This document shows, one piece after another, positions 8,128 through 17,244 of a stretch of DNA of 35,000 nt. The translations under genes were made by a program, and so were the position numbers. The notes beneath the pieces are model-generated. The model saw nothing but the letters and a program-made list of their open reading frames with translations. It searched no databases and was not told where the DNA came from. The stretch's first letter is position 1; every line of letters starts with the position of its first letter. This DNA comes from Fimbriimonadia bacterium (GTDB lineage: Bacteria > Armatimonadota > Fimbriimonadia > Fimbriimonadales > Fimbriimonadaceae), in NCBI GenBank assembly GCA_030430755.1, contig JAUIKO010000009.1, positions 1 to 35,000 of the forward strand, written 5' to 3'.

Positions 8128-9330
8128 ATGGCAAGACAAAAATTTGAAAGAAACAAACCACACGTTAACATAGGAACAATTGGTCACGTAGACCACGGAA
8201 AGACATCATTAACTGCTGCAATTACTAGATATTTAGCAGAAAGAAATCTAGCTAAAATGAGCAAATATGATGAAATTGATGGAGCTCCTGAAGAAAAAGC
8301 TCGAGGTATTACCATCAATATTGCTCACGTAGAGTATGAAACTGCTAATAGGCACTATGCTCACGTAGACTGTCCTGGACACGCTGACTTTATTAAGAAC
8401 ATGATTACAGGTGCTGCTCAGATGGACGGAGCTATTCTTGTTGTATCCGCTGCAGACGGCCCAATGCCACAAACTAGAGAGCACATTCTTCTTTCTAGAC
8501 AGGTAGGTGTTAAGAACATCGTAGTATTCTTGAATAAGTGTGACCAAGTAGACGATCCTGAACTATTAGAATTAGTTGAAATGGAAGTAAGAGAGTTGTT
8601 AAGTGCTTATGACTTCCCAGGTGACGACATTCCTGTTATCAAGGGTTCTGCTAAGTCTGTATTAGATTTAGATAAAATGGATGATAACAATCAGTATGTA
8701 AAAGCCATTGGAGAATTAATGGATAATGTAGATAGCTACATTCCAACTCCCGAAAGAGATACTGATAAACCATTCCTAATGGCAGTTGAAGACGTATTTA
8801 CGATTACTGGTCGTGGAACTGTTGCAACAGGTCGTGTGGAAAGAGGAAAGCTCAAGGCAATGGAAGAAGTTGAAATTGTTGGTATTGCAGAGCAGAGCAG
8901 AAAAACCACTTGTACAGGAATTGAAATGTTTAGAAAACTTCTAGATGACTGTCAGGCAGGTGATAACGTTGGTCTATTGTTAAGAGGTGTCGAAAGAAAA
9001 GATATAGAAAGAGGTATGGTTATTGCTAAGCCTGGTTCTATTACTCCTCATACATCATTCGAAGCACAGGTATATGTTTTATCTAAAGAAGAAGGTGGAA
9101 GACATACTCCGTTTATTGCAGGTTACAGACCTCAGTTCTTCTTTAGAACTACAGACGTTACAGGTACTTTAGGATTACCTGATGGTGTTGAAATGTGTAT
9201 GCCAGGTGATAATGTTACCATGCATGTTGAACTTATCAACCCAATCGCTATGGAATTAGGTTCAAAGTTTGCTATCCGTGAAGGTGGTAGAACTGTTGGT
9301 GCAGGTACTGTTACCAAGATTGTTAAGTAA
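8128..9330 (+). CDS. tuf: Translation elongation factor Tu
   Basis: EF-Tu delivers aminoacyl-tRNA to the ribosome as a GTP complex. The 400-residue product carries GHVDHGKT (19-26), DCPGH (81-85, catalytic His85) and NKCD (136-139), followed by domains II and III ending in a typical [12 protein letters not shown] tail. The ribosome binding site is AGAGGAAA. It is the last gene of the str operon, and a strong hairpin terminator follows 16 nt after its stop codon. No second copy is seen in this window. Confidence 0.99.
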   Translation: MARQKFERNKPHVNIGTIGHVDHGKTSLTAAITRYLAERNLAKMSKYDEIDGAPEEKARGITINIAHVEYETANRHYAHVDCPGHADFIKNMITGAAQMDGAILVVSAADGPMPQTREHILLSRQVGVKNIVVFLNKCDQVDDPELLELVEMEVRELLSAYDFPGDDIPVIKGSAKSVLDLDKMDDNNQYVKAIGELMDNVDSYIPTPERDTDKPFLMAVEDVFTITGRGTVATGRVERGKLKAMEEVEIVGIAEQSRKTTCTGIEMFRKLLDDCQAGDNVGLLLRGVERKDIERGMVIAKPGSITPHTSFEAQVYVLSKEEGGRHTPFIAGYRPQFFFRTTDVTGTLGLPDGVEMCMPGDNVTMHVELINPIAMELGSKFAIREGGRTVGAGTVTKIVK

Positions 9331-9346
9331 TTCAGCTAATACTACA

Positions 9347-9378
9347 ACCCCAGTCCAAAGGACTGGGGTATTATTTTA
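9347..9378 (+). terminator. Intrinsic terminator after tuf
   Basis: A perfect 10-bp stem, ACCCCAGTCC (9347-9356) with GGACTGGGGT (9360-9369), has a 3-nt AAA loop and is followed by ATTATTTTA. It is the most GC-rich hairpin in the window. It separates str from the S10 cluster, although rpsJ begins only 24 nt later, so partial read-through into rpsJ is likely unless a promoter overlaps it. Confidence 0.85.
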
Positions 9379-9393
9379 TAAGAAGGCACAAAT

Positions 9394-9702
9394 ATGAATG
9401 CACAAAAAGTAAGAATACGTCTAGCTGCATACGACCACCGTATTTTAGATCAATCAGCTGAAAAAATCGCTGAAACGGCTAAAAGAACTGGCGCAAGAGT
9501 CAGTGGTCCATTACCATTACCAACCAAAATTAGAAAATTTTGTGTTATTAGAGGTCCACATATCGATAAAGAGTCTATGGAACACTTTGAACTAAGAACT
9601 CATAATCGATTAGTTGATATATTGGAACCAACTAATAAGACTATCGATGCTTTAATGAGATTGGATCTTGCAAGTGGTGTTGATATCCAGATTAAAACGT
9701 AA
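9394..9702 (+). CDS. rpsJ: 30S ribosomal protein S10
   Basis: S10 belongs to the 30S head and also acts as NusE in transcription antitermination. The 102-residue length is normal. Family features are [18 protein letters not shown] near the N-terminus, GPLPLPT and the segment [12 protein letters not shown]. It is the first gene of the S10 cluster, with an AGAAGG ribosome binding site right after the tuf terminator. A 134-nt gap separates it from rplC, which is unusually long for this cluster. Confidence 0.98.
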   Translation: MNAQKVRIRLAAYDHRILDQSAEKIAETAKRTGARVSGPLPLPTKIRKFCVIRGPHIDKESMEHFELRTHNRLVDILEPTNKTIDALMRLDLASGVDIQIKT

Positions 9703-9836
9703 ATAGGATAAATATTATATATATAAAGTTGGCTTCGAAGAAACTCACTGGAGCATTCCGGGATTGAAGTATGGAGATATTTTATTCTGGCAAGATGTTT
9801 GAAACAGTAATGGTCGGATGAAGCTAGGGAGTATAC

Positions 9837-10472
9837 ATGTTAAGTGGTATATTAGGAAAAAAAGTGGGAATGACCCACATTTATGATGAAGAAGGCAGAA
9901 TGTTGCCCGTAACGGTAATACAGGCTGGACCTGTGTTTGTCACGCAGGTTAAGACTCTTGAAAGTGATGGTTACAATGCTGTTCAAGTTGGCTACGAAGA
10001 AATATCTGATAAGAATTTAACATGGCCTAAATATGGTCATTTGAAAAAAGCAGGTCTTCAGAAGAATCTTAGAACGTTAAAAGAATTTAGAGTAGATAAT
10101 GCATCTACCTTTAAAACGGGACAAGAGTTCAATGTCGAAATATTTGAATCAGGTGAAAAAGTAACAGTATCTGGAATTGTGAAAGGTCGTGGTTTCGCAG
10201 GTGTTGTTAAGAAATACGGATTTGCTGGTCAACACATGAGTCATGGTTTCATGACACATAGAAGACCCTTGTCCAATGGTGCAACAGGTCCACAAAGAGT
10301 TTTTAAAGGTGGAAAAAGGCCAGGTAGAATGGGTGGCAATAAAGTTACTCAAAAAGGTTTGAAAGTAGTTGTGCTTGATGCAGAAAGAAATCTTATAGGT
10401 GTTGATGGTCCTGTACCAGGTAGTAATGGTTCTTTGGTAACTGTGGAGAAATTAGCAGGGGTGAGATCATGA
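9837..10472 (+). CDS. rplC: 50S ribosomal protein L3
   Basis: L3 is an early assembly protein near the peptidyl transferase centre. The 211-residue product begins with GILGKKVGMTHIYDEEG and contains the extended-loop signature HGFMTHRRPLSNGATGPQR. The GQHMSHG segment lies next to the Gln that is methylated in some bacteria. The ribosome binding site GGGAG lies 6 nt before the ATG. Its TGA stop overlaps the rplD start as ATGA, implying coupled translation. Confidence 0.98.
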   Translation: MLSGILGKKVGMTHIYDEEGRMLPVTVIQAGPVFVTQVKTLESDGYNAVQVGYEEISDKNLTWPKYGHLKKAGLQKNLRTLKEFRVDNASTFKTGQEFNVEIFESGEKVTVSGIVKGRGFAGVVKKYGFAGQHMSHGFMTHRRPLSNGATGPQRVFKGGKRPGRMGGNKVTQKGLKVVVLDAERNLIGVDGPVPGSNGSLVTVEKLAGVRS

Positions 10473-11134
10473 GTTTAAGTTTAGAGTTATTTGATATGAA
10501 AGGTAAGGGCGGAGCAAAAGTTGTTCTCTCTGAAAAATTAAGTAACAGTACAGTTTCTCAAGCATTATTACATCAGGTGGTAGTTGCAGAAGAGGCAAAT
10601 GCTCGACAAGGTACACAGTGTGCAAAGACTCGATCTGAAGTGCGCGGTGGTGGTAGAAAGCCTTATAAGCAGAAGAAAACTGGAAACGCAAGACAAGGAT
10701 CTATTAATTCACCTCATTATAGACATGGTGGGATGGCATTAGCTGTTAAGCCTAGAGACTATTCTAAAAAAGTAAACAAGAAGGAAAGAAGAGCAGCATT
10801 GCTAGGTGCATTAAATTCTAAAATGACCGCAGGTGATGTGTCTTTAGTAGAAAACTTATCATTCTCTGAGGTGAAAACTAAAGAAGCTGTATCCTTTTTA
10901 AATAATCTTAAGCTAAATAAAGTTAAAAGAGTTCTAGTAGTAGTTTCAGAATATGATGAAACAGTCTATAAATGCTTTAGGAATTTACAGCACGTAGAAG
11001 TTAGAACAGCTCCTGCACCTGCAGATTCAGAAGCAAAAACAAATCCTTTTTCTACAAGAGATTTACTAGTAGCTCATAAAATTGTAATTGCAAAAGATGC
11101 ATTGAGATTAATCGAGGAGGTTTGGGGATCATGA
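10469..11134 (+). CDS. rplD: 50S ribosomal protein L4
   Basis: L4 reaches into the peptide exit tunnel and regulates the S10 operon in E. coli. The 221-residue product has the tunnel-loop signature around TRSEVRGGGRKPYKQKKTG followed by ARQGS. The ATG overlaps the rplC stop codon. At the 3' end GGAGG serves the next gene, rplW, whose start overlaps the rplD stop as ATGA. Whether L4 represses this cluster cannot be told, because the S10 leader structure is not recognisable upstream of rpsJ. Confidence 0.98.
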   Translation: MSLSLELFDMKGKGGAKVVLSEKLSNSTVSQALLHQVVVAEEANARQGTQCAKTRSEVRGGGRKPYKQKKTGNARQGSINSPHYRHGGMALAVKPRDYSKKVNKKERRAALLGALNSKMTAGDVSLVENLSFSEVKTKEAVSFLNNLKLNKVKRVLVVVSEYDETVYKCFRNLQHVEVRTAPAPADSEAKTNPFSTRDLLVAHKIVIAKDALRLIEEVWGS

Positions 11135-11481
11135 AAAATCCACATACAGTTATAATTAGACCTCATTTAACTGAACAGACATACCGTTTAAGTTATGGTC
11201 AACTTTCAGCAAAAAATGTAAGTGATGAGAATGCCGTTAGACACTACACTTTTATTGTAGACAAAAGCGCTAACAAAATTGAAATTAAAAAAGCTTTTGA
11301 TGCTATATACAACGCAGACAAAACTGGAGATAAAGCTGTTTCTGTTGAGAAAATTCAAACAGCTATCGTTCGTGGTAAAGCAAGAAGAGTAGGCAGTAAA
11401 AATAAAGGAAAGACTTCTAGTTATAAAAAAGCAGTCGTTACTTTAGCCAAAGGACAAACATTAGAAGAGTACGGAGTATAA
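11131..11481 (+). CDS. rplW: 50S ribosomal protein L23
   Basis: L23 lies at the tunnel exit and docks trigger factor and SRP. The start at 11131 (116 residues) is chosen because its ATG overlaps the rplD TGA as ATGA and has a GGAGG site upstream; a GTG-type start at 11122 would add three residues. The N-terminus [11 protein letters not shown] and the C-terminal [15 protein letters not shown] are typical. The protein is longer than the usual 95-100 residues, mainly through an insert in the first third (about residues 18-33). Confidence 0.96.
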   Translation: MKNPHTVIIRPHLTEQTYRLSYGQLSAKNVSDENAVRHYTFIVDKSANKIEIKKAFDAIYNADKTGDKAVSVEKIQTAIVRGKARRVGSKNKGKTSSYKKAVVTLAKGQTLEEYGV

Positions 11482-11482
11482 A

Positions 11483-12322
11483 ATGCCAGTAAAACGTTGT
11501 AAACCTACGTCTCCAGGGAGACGTCATAAAATCCAATCTACCTATTCAGAGGTAACTACAAATAAGCCAGAGAAAACTTTATTAGGAAAAATTAGCAAAA
11601 CTGGAGGAAGAAACTTCTATGGAAGAACAACTTCTTTCAACAAAGGTGGCGGTAATAAAAGAAGATATCGCTTTATCGATTTTAAGAGAGATAAAGATGG
11701 TGTACAAGCTAAAGTAGCTACTATTGAATATGATCCAAATAGAACTTGTCGTATAGCGTTATTGCACTATACTGATGGAGAAAAAAGATATATTCTTGCT
11801 CCAAAAGGAATTGAAGTAAATGCATATATCGAAAGCGGATCAGAAGCAGATATCAAACCTGGTAACTGTTTACCTATGGAAAATATACCGTTAGGTACAT
11901 TTATTCATAACTTAGAATTAAAGCCAGGTAAAGGTGGCCAAATTGTTCGAAGTGCAGGAGCTGCAGCTCAGTTAGTTGCAAAAGATGGTGCATATGTTAC
12001 CGTAAAGCTTCCTAGTGGTGAAATGAGAAGATTCCATGCAGTCTGTAGAGCTACCATTGGAGAAGTTGGAAATGCTGAGCACGAAAATGAACAGCTAGGT
12101 AAAGCTGGTAAAGCTCGTGGTTTAGGTCGAAGACCACATGTTCGTGGTGTTGCAAAAACTCCAAGAGATCACCCACACGGTGGTGGTGAAGGTAAATCTC
12201 CTGTTGGTCGTAAGAAAGGCCCAGTTGATAGATGGGGTAATAAATCACATGGTGGTAAGACTAGAAGTAATAAGAGAACAGATAAGTTTATTGTTCGAAG
12301 TAGAAAGGAGACTAAACGCTAG
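11483..12322 (+). CDS. rplB: 50S ribosomal protein L2
   Basis: L2 binds 23S rRNA near the peptidyl transferase centre and the subunit interface. The 279-residue length is standard. Visible family segments are [10 protein letters not shown] at the start, RCRIAL-like [21 protein letters not shown] in the OB-fold (in two parts), [12 protein letters not shown] and the C-terminal [19 protein letters not shown] with the conserved functional His. It follows rplW by one nt and has CGGAG as ribosome binding site. Confidence 0.99.
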   Translation: MPVKRCKPTSPGRRHKIQSTYSEVTTNKPEKTLLGKISKTGGRNFYGRTTSFNKGGGNKRRYRFIDFKRDKDGVQAKVATIEYDPNRTCRIALLHYTDGEKRYILAPKGIEVNAYIESGSEADIKPGNCLPMENIPLGTFIHNLELKPGKGGQIVRSAGAAAQLVAKDGAYVTVKLPSGEMRRFHAVCRATIGEVGNAEHENEQLGKAGKARGLGRRPHVRGVAKTPRDHPHGGGEGKSPVGRKKGPVDRWGNKSHGGKTRSNKRTDKFIVRSRKETKR

Positions 12323-12332
12323 AGGTTAGATT

Positions 12333-12620
12333 ATGGCAAGAAGTATTAAAAAAGGATTCTTTGTTGATGATCATCTTATTAAGAAAGTAGAAAAGATGAA
12401 CTCTGTAGGAGAAAAGAAATTAATTAAAACATGGTCTAGAAGATCTACAGTAGTGCCCGACATGATTGGTCATACCATTGCAGTTCATGATGGACGAAAA
12501 CATGTACCTGTATTTGTTACTGAAAACTTAGTAGGTCACAAATTAGGTGAGTTCGCACCTACAAGAACATACAAAGGCCATGGTGGTTCGATTCCTGATA
12601 GAGGTGTTCGTTTAAAATAG
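12333..12620 (+). CDS. rpsS: 30S ribosomal protein S19
   Basis: S19 sits in the 30S head and contacts 16S rRNA with S13. The 95-residue product has the signature [20 protein letters not shown] and [16 protein letters not shown]. It begins 10 nt after rplB with an AGAGGTT site. A 144-nt gap follows before rplV, where most bacteria have almost none; the gap carries a hairpin and a TATAAT box. Confidence 0.98.
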   Translation: MARSIKKGFFVDDHLIKKVEKMNSVGEKKLIKTWSRRSTVVPDMIGHTIAVHDGRKHVPVFVTENLVGHKLGEFAPTRTYKGHGGSIPDRGVRLK

Positions 12621-12649
12621 TTATTGCCTTGATAATAGGAGATATAGGT

Positions 12650-12711
12650 ATCGCTTTAGATGCAATGTTAGGACTAAAGCGATGCTTCTATCACTAAAGT
12701 AAAGGTATAAT
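12650..12711 (+). promoter_or_regulatory. rpsS-rplV gap: 10-bp hairpin and TATAAT box
   Basis: ATCGCTTTAG (12650-12659) and CTAAAGCGAT (12674-12683) form a perfect 10-bp stem with a 14-nt loop. No U run follows. At 12706-12711 there is a perfect TATAAT, but no good -35 box at 16-18 nt. The structure could end or pause upstream transcription while the TATAAT starts a second transcript for rplV onward. An RNA binding site for a ribosomal protein is another option. Confidence 0.5.
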
Positions 12712-12764
12712 ATATTATTGTTTATAATAAGTGGTCATGTTTTAAAAATAGACCGAGAAAGCAT

Positions 12765-13316
12765 ATGGAAGTAAGAGCAGTAGGAAAGTATATAAGAGTG
12801 CAACCTAGAAAGGTTAGGTTGATTGCATCTGCAGTGAAACATAAATCTGCTGAGCATGCATCAAATCTTTTAAAGTTCCATCCTAGTAAAAGTGCTAGAG
12901 AGCTAAGAAAAGTATTGGTAAGTGCTATGGCTAATGCCGTAGAAAACACTCCTATGAAAGATGCTTCAATGTTAAGAATAAAAAATATTAACATTAATGA
13001 AGGTCCAGTTCATAAGCGAATACAGGCAAGAGCTCAAGGGAGAGCATATAGAATTTTAAAAAGAACAAGTCATATCACAGTTACTTTGGATCAGTTGTCA
13101 GAAATGCCTGAGAAGAAGCAGCATGGTACACCTGCAAAAGATAGACCAACCTTTATAACTCCTAAAAAGAGTAATAAGAAGAGTCCATCAGTAGAAAACC
13201 AAACTGTAGAAAGTAAAGGTGAAGGCGATGCATTACCAGAAGATAAAGTACAGGCAACAGCAAGTACTGAAGTGGAACAAGAGGTAATTGCAGATTCAGG
13301 AGAGAATTCAAAATAA
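12765..13316 (+). CDS. rplV: 50S ribosomal protein L22 with long C-terminal tail
   Basis: L22 lines the exit tunnel and binds all domains of 23S rRNA. Residues 1-112 are ordinary L22, from VGKYIRVQPRKVRLIA to the end segment RAQGRAYRILKRTSHITV. Residues 113-183 form an extra tail of about 70 residues, first basic (KKSNKKSP) and then acidic and low in hydrophobic residues, as expected for a disordered extension; E. coli L22 has 110 residues in all. Tails on L22 occur in several lineages, so this may be lineage-specific. It is preceded by the unusual rpsS-rplV gap. Confidence 0.96.
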   Translation: MEVRAVGKYIRVQPRKVRLIASAVKHKSAEHASNLLKFHPSKSARELRKVLVSAMANAVENTPMKDASMLRIKNININEGPVHKRIQARAQGRAYRILKRTSHITVTLDQLSEMPEKKQHGTPAKDRPTFITPKKSNKKSPSVENQTVESKGEGDALPEDKVQATASTEVEQEVIADSGENSK

Positions 13317-13333
13317 AAGGATAGGAGAAAGGT

Positions 13334-14080
13334 TTGGGCCAGAAAATTCACCCGTTAGGATTTAGATTAGGATATATCGTAGGTTGGGATAGTCAGTGGT
13401 TTTTTAATCACAAGATGTATTCCAAAGCAGTAGCACTTGATGTAAAAGTGCGTGACTATTTAAAAAAGAAGCTCGGTAGAGGCCATTTATCTAGCATTAA
13501 GTTAGAAAGAGCTGCTAATAAGTTCAAAGTTACTTTGCTGAGTTCAAGACCAGGTATTATTATTGGTCGTGGTGGTAAGGGTATCGATGAAATTAGTCAG
13601 AACTTGAATAAGCTTGTTCGAAGTATCGATCCTCAGGCTGGCGTTCAAGTTAATGTTGTCGAAGTAAGACAGCCTGAATTAGATGCACAGCTTATCGCTG
13701 ATAATATTGCCATTCAATTAGAAAAGCGTGTTTCTCATAGAAGAGCTATGAGACAATCTATGAATCGTTGTATGAGAATGAATGGTAGAGGAATCAAGGT
13801 TATGATTTCTGGAAGATTAGGTGGTCATGATATTGCTCGATCTGAATGTGATAAGCAAGGTAAAGTTCCTTTGCATACACTCAGAGCAGATATAGATTAT
13901 GCAACATCTACAGCTTTTACCATTTACGGTTCTGTAGGTGTTAAAGTCTGGGTCTATAAAGGCGAGGTTCTCCCTGAAAGAAATAGAATGCCAGGTGATC
14001 ATTCCGAACGAAAGAGAATTAATGATCGAAGACCAAGAAGAAGAACAAAAGAAGAGGTGACAGCTAATGCTAATGCCTAA
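13334..14080 (+). CDS. rpsC: 30S ribosomal protein S3
   Basis: S3 forms the mRNA entry pore with S4 and S5. The 248-residue product starts with [12 protein letters not shown], which fixes the start as a TTG codon at 13334; no ATG is available at this conserved N-terminus. AGGAGAAAGGT upstream is the ribosome binding site. The KH domain GXXG appears as [13 protein letters not shown], and the C-terminal domain has [14 protein letters not shown]. The C-terminus overlaps the rplP start. Confidence 0.98.
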   Translation: MGQKIHPLGFRLGYIVGWDSQWFFNHKMYSKAVALDVKVRDYLKKKLGRGHLSSIKLERAANKFKVTLLSSRPGIIIGRGGKGIDEISQNLNKLVRSIDPQAGVQVNVVEVRQPELDAQLIADNIAIQLEKRVSHRRAMRQSMNRCMRMNGRGIKVMISGRLGGHDIARSECDKQGKVPLHTLRADIDYATSTAFTIYGSVGVKVWVYKGEVLPERNRMPGDHSERKRINDRRPRRRTKEEVTANANA

Positions 14081-14540
14081 AAGAACAAAATACAGAAAAC
14101 AACAGCGTGGTAGAATGCGAGGTAAAGCTACTAGAGGAAATAAAGTATCCTTTGGTGAATTTGGATTAGTTGCAGAAGAACCAGCGTGGATTACAAGTAG
14201 ACAGATTGAAGCTGCTCGTATTGCCATGACAAGGCATATTAAAAGAGGTGGTAAAGTCTGGATAAGAATTTTCCCAGATAAACCATATACCAAGAAGCCT
14301 ATTGAACAAAGAATGGGTAAAGGTAAAGCATCTGTAGAAGCATGGGTTGCTGTTGTAAAGCCAGGAAGAGTAATGTTTGAAATGGATGGTGTTCCTGTAG
14401 AATTAGCTAAAGCTGCTATGAGATTAGCTGCGAATAAAATGCCAATCAAGTGCAAGTTTTACACCAAAGAAGATCTTGATGCAGCATTAAATCCATCTCC
14501 AGTAGAAGCATCTACAGAAAAACAAGAGGTGAAATCATGA
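14067..14540 (+). CDS. rplP: 50S ribosomal protein L16
   Basis: L16 organises the A-site and is needed for late 50S assembly. The canonical start [19 protein letters not shown] is used, overlapping the end of rpsC by 14 nt. The signature [20 protein letters not shown] is present. At 157 residues it is about 20 longer than usual, through a polar C-terminal tail with a [13 protein letters not shown] segment. Its stop overlaps the rpmC start as ATGA. Confidence 0.98.
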   Translation: MLMPKRTKYRKQQRGRMRGKATRGNKVSFGEFGLVAEEPAWITSRQIEAARIAMTRHIKRGGKVWIRIFPDKPYTKKPIEQRMGKGKASVEAWVAVVKPGRVMFEMDGVPVELAKAAMRLAANKMPIKCKFYTKEDLDAALNPSPVEASTEKQEVKS

Positions 14541-14743
14541 AAGATGTAAAAGCTAAAGAATTGAGAGATTTATCTGTACCTGAATTAGAAGGAAAGTTAG
14601 CTCAAGAAAGAGCCGCTTTATTTAAAGCGAGAAGAGACTTGGTTTTAAGACAGTTAACCGATACATCCAGCTTAAGTGTTAGAAGACACAATATAGCTCG
14701 TATATTAACGATAATATCTGAAAAAAAGAGAGGCACTAATTAA
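14537..14743 (+). CDS. rpmC: 50S ribosomal protein L29
   Basis: L29 is a small helical protein at the tunnel exit beside L23. The 68-residue product fits the family: an N-terminal [17 protein letters not shown] helix and a C-terminal [16 protein letters not shown] helix. It starts in an ATGA overlap with rplP and ends in a TAATG overlap with rpsQ, so translation of the three genes is tightly coupled. Confidence 0.95.
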   Translation: MKDVKAKELRDLSVPELEGKLAQERAALFKARRDLVLRQLTDTSSLSVRRHNIARILTIISEKKRGTN

Positions 14744-15027
14744 TGTCAAAAGTTCAAGAAACTTCTTCAGAAGCAGTTAATCGAGGCAGTAGAAAAGTAC
14801 GTGAAGGTCTAGTGGTTTCTAATAAAATGGAAAAAACTGTAACTGTAAGCGTTGTAAGAAGATTTCAGCATCCCCTTTATAAAAAGACTATGTTGAAGTC
14901 AAAAAACTATCCTGCTCATGATGAATTAAATTGTGATGAAGGAGATAAGGTTGAAATTATGGAAACTAGACCATTAAGTAAGAACAAAAGATGGCGTGTT
15001 ACCAGAATAATTGAGAAAGTAAAATAA
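14743..15027 (+). CDS. rpsQ: 30S ribosomal protein S17
   Basis: S17 is a primary 16S rRNA binder with an OB fold. Family motifs are [23 protein letters not shown]-like [16 protein letters not shown] and [13 protein letters not shown]. The 94-residue length includes about 17 extra N-terminal polar residues compared with E. coli S17 (84). The start shares one base with the rpmC stop. A 46-nt gap to rplN follows, which is the classical S10/spc boundary. Confidence 0.97.
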   Translation: MSKVQETSSEAVNRGSRKVREGLVVSNKMEKTVTVSVVRRFQHPLYKKTMLKSKNYPAHDELNCDEGDKVEIMETRPLSKNKRWRVTRIIEKVK

Positions 15028-15073
15028 ATTTATTTAAAGTTTATTAGGAATTTAGAGAAGGAATAAAAGAGCA

Positions 15074-15445
15074 ATGATTCAGCAGTATTCAAGATTAAAA
15101 GTAGCTGACAACTCTGGGGCAAGAGAAGTAATGTGCATCCGTGTACTTAAAGGTTCTCAGCCTAGATATGGTGGTGTAGGAGACGTAATTGTAGCATCCG
15201 TTAAGGCAGCTACTCCCAATATGCCTGTCAAAAAAGGAGATGTCATTAGAGCCGTGATTGTAAGATCCAGAAAACCCGTTAGAAGAAAAGATGGATCTAC
15301 ATTGAGATTTGATGATAATGCATGTGTTTTAATAAATCCAGCAAATCAGGAACCAAAAGGTACAAGAATTTTTGGACCAGTTGCTAGAGAATTACGAGAT
15401 AGAAGTTTTGTTAAAATTGTATCTCTTGCACCGGAGGTGTTATAA
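15074..15445 (+). CDS. rplN: 50S ribosomal protein L14
   Basis: L14 forms an intersubunit bridge with 16S helix h14. The product (123 residues) is of standard length and begins [20 protein letters not shown], followed by the signature [16 protein letters not shown] and [21 protein letters not shown] lies upstream as ribosome binding site. Its stop overlaps the rplX start as TAATG, with GGAGGTG near the end of rplN acting as the rplX ribosome binding site. Confidence 0.99.
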   Translation: MIQQYSRLKVADNSGAREVMCIRVLKGSQPRYGGVGDVIVASVKAATPNMPVKKGDVIRAVIVRSRKPVRRKDGSTLRFDDNACVLINPANQEPKGTRIFGPVARELRDRSFVKIVSLAPEVL

Positions 15446-15864
15446 TGCCCACTTTTTCTGAAGTAAAAGCAACTAAAAGCAAAGTAAAATTAAAGTTAAG
15501 AAGAGGAGATAAGGTAATAATTATTTCTGGTAAAGATAAAGGTCAGAAAGGATGGATCGGATATATTAGTCCTAAAGAGCAAAAAGCGTTAGTACTGCAA
15601 GACAATCCTGAAAATCCAGAACAACCTATTCCTTTAAATGCGATGATTAAACATTATAAAGCTAAGAATCAAGGTGAAAAATCCATGAAAATGAAAATGC
15701 CTTCACCTATTCATATTAGTAACTTAATGCTTTTAGATCCTAAGAATGGTGAACCAACAAAAATTGGTAGACGTAGCGAAAACGGTACAATGGTCCGATA
15801 TGCAAAAAAATCGGATGCGAATATCGAAGATGCACCTATTTATAATCAGGAGAGACAATCTTAA
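15445..15864 (+). CDS. rplX: 50S ribosomal protein L24
   Basis: L24 starts 50S assembly and lies at the tunnel exit. The KOW motif is visible as [18 protein letters not shown] (about residues 21-38), followed by the typical [14 protein letters not shown]. At 139 residues it is some 35 longer than E. coli L24, mostly through a C-terminal polar tail and a mid-protein segment rich in Pro, Glu and Gln (PENPEQP). It is coupled to rplN by a TAATG overlap. Confidence 0.97.
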   Translation: MPTFSEVKATKSKVKLKLRRGDKVIIISGKDKGQKGWIGYISPKEQKALVLQDNPENPEQPIPLNAMIKHYKAKNQGEKSMKMKMPSPIHISNLMLLDPKNGEPTKIGRRSENGTMVRYAKKSDANIEDAPIYNQERQS

Positions 15865-15881
15865 TAAGATTGAGGTGAAAT

Positions 15882-16478
15882 ATGGCTAAAAAGAGTTCGA
15901 CAAAGTCTGCAGCTGCATCTACATCACCTGTTGAAGTAGCTCCTAGATTAAAGAAAATTTGGAAAGAAGAAGTTTCTAAAAAGATTATAGAAGAATTAGG
16001 TTACTCATCTATTATGCAAGTACCTAAGATCGATAAGATTGTTATCAATATGGGTATCGGACCTATGCAAGGCGATAAAGCTTTGGAAAATGGTATTCGA
16101 GATATGACTACTATTTCTGGTCAGAAGCCTGTTGCTACAAGAGCAAGAATAGCTGTCTCTAACTTTAAGATACGAGAGAATCAGAAAGTTGGTTGTAAGG
16201 TAACGTTGAGAGGAAATAGAGCGTTACACTTCTTTGATAAGCTTTGTACAGTTGTTCTTCCTCGTATTAGAGACTTTCAAGGTCTATCGATTAAGTCTTT
16301 TGATGGTAGAGGAAACTATGCTTTAGGTTTAAAAGAGCAGTTAGTATTTCCTGAAATCTCTTACGATAATTTCGATAAAATTCGTGGGATGGATATTGTC
16401 ATTTGTACAACGGCTACGAATGATAATGATGCTAGAGTATTTCTAAAAATGATGGGTCTTCCATTACGCGAAAAATAA
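15882..16478 (+). CDS. rplE: 50S ribosomal protein L5
   Basis: L5 binds 5S rRNA in the central protuberance and touches the P-site tRNA. The 198-residue product has VPKIDKIVINMGIG, the signature RAVSNFKIREN-like ARIAVSNFKIRENQKVGCKVTLRG, and DFQGLSIKSFDGRGNYALGL (in parts). The first 25 residues are an Ala/Ser/Lys-rich extension not found in E. coli. It follows rplX by 17 nt with GAGGTG as ribosome binding site. It is the last ribosomal gene here: rpsN/Z, rpsH, rplF and the rest of spc do not follow. Confidence 0.98.
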   Translation: MAKKSSTKSAAASTSPVEVAPRLKKIWKEEVSKKIIEELGYSSIMQVPKIDKIVINMGIGPMQGDKALENGIRDMTTISGQKPVATRARIAVSNFKIRENQKVGCKVTLRGNRALHFFDKLCTVVLPRIRDFQGLSIKSFDGRGNYALGLKEQLVFPEISYDNFDKIRGMDIVICTTATNDNDARVFLKMMGLPLREK

Positions 16479-16485
16479 GACATCA

Positions 16486-16530
16486 CTTATCATGTGAATT
16501 AGATAAGCAGGCTATATGCCTACTTTTTTT
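16486..16530 (+). terminator. Terminator after rplE
   Basis: Eight nt after the rplE stop, CTTATC (16486-16491) pairs with GATAAG (16502-16507). Next to it AGGC (16509-16512) pairs with GCCT (16518-16521), followed by A, C and seven T residues. A T run of ten lies about 10 nt further on. This ends the ribosomal transcript and supports the cluster being truly split at this point rather than mis-assembled. Confidence 0.7.
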
Positions 16531-17244
16531 ATTCTTAAGTGTTTTTTTTTTTAGATAACTGTTCTGGATATTATTACGTGCTTTATTTTACATAAGTATC
16601 CTGATTAAAATTTAAATAGTATGTGAAATGTACTTTATGAATGAAATAGATATTAAATAATTAAATTTCCTGTTTAATAATTTGATCCAAGTATAGAAAA
16701 CTATACAAAAATGTAATCTGATGGGGTTTAGATGTACTAGTTATAGGAGCATACAATCAAGAATTTGATCGTTTTGTGCATTTAAGGAAATCGTATATGT
16801 TTATATTGCAACAAACAAAACTAAGTTTAACTATTTAATAAAACACTTGGAAAATACTATCTAAGAAATAGTTTTTAATAGAGACTATTCATAACAAGCA
16901 TTAGATAATTTAGTCGATCCATCCCATGTAAGAAAAATAATTGTTTCCCTTATCTTAGATTATTCAATAATTTAATTTAATTCAATTTAATTCAATTTAA
17001 TTTAATATAGGACTTACTGAAATAGTTTTGCATGGATAGAGCAGAATTGCGTTTGAAAGGGTAAGTTGCAAAATCATATATATGGATTGTGTTTGCAATC
17101 TTATTTTTTAAAAGACCCAGTAATTATAGATTGCATTGATTTACTATGTTGTACATAGTGAACTTTCTCATGATATGTTTAATTGTTGTGGGTATATTAA
17201 ATTAGCAAATAATAACTTTTGCATTAAGGAAGGGAGCTAAGGTG
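16531..17244. other. Intergenic region before the LRR gene, with a short AT repeat
   Basis: About 700 bp of AT-rich sequence without a supported gene. At 16971-17006 a 10-bp unit, TTYAATTTAA, is repeated about 3.6 times head to tail. No clear promoter stands out from the AT-rich background, although the promoter of the downstream gene should be here. The sequence could also hold decayed gene remnants that I cannot recognise. Confidence 0.5.

Noticed and set aside
9347-9378. Riboswitch or leader peptide before rpsJ
   Set aside because: A simple GC-rich stem with a 3-nt loop and a following AT tract is fully explained as a terminator.
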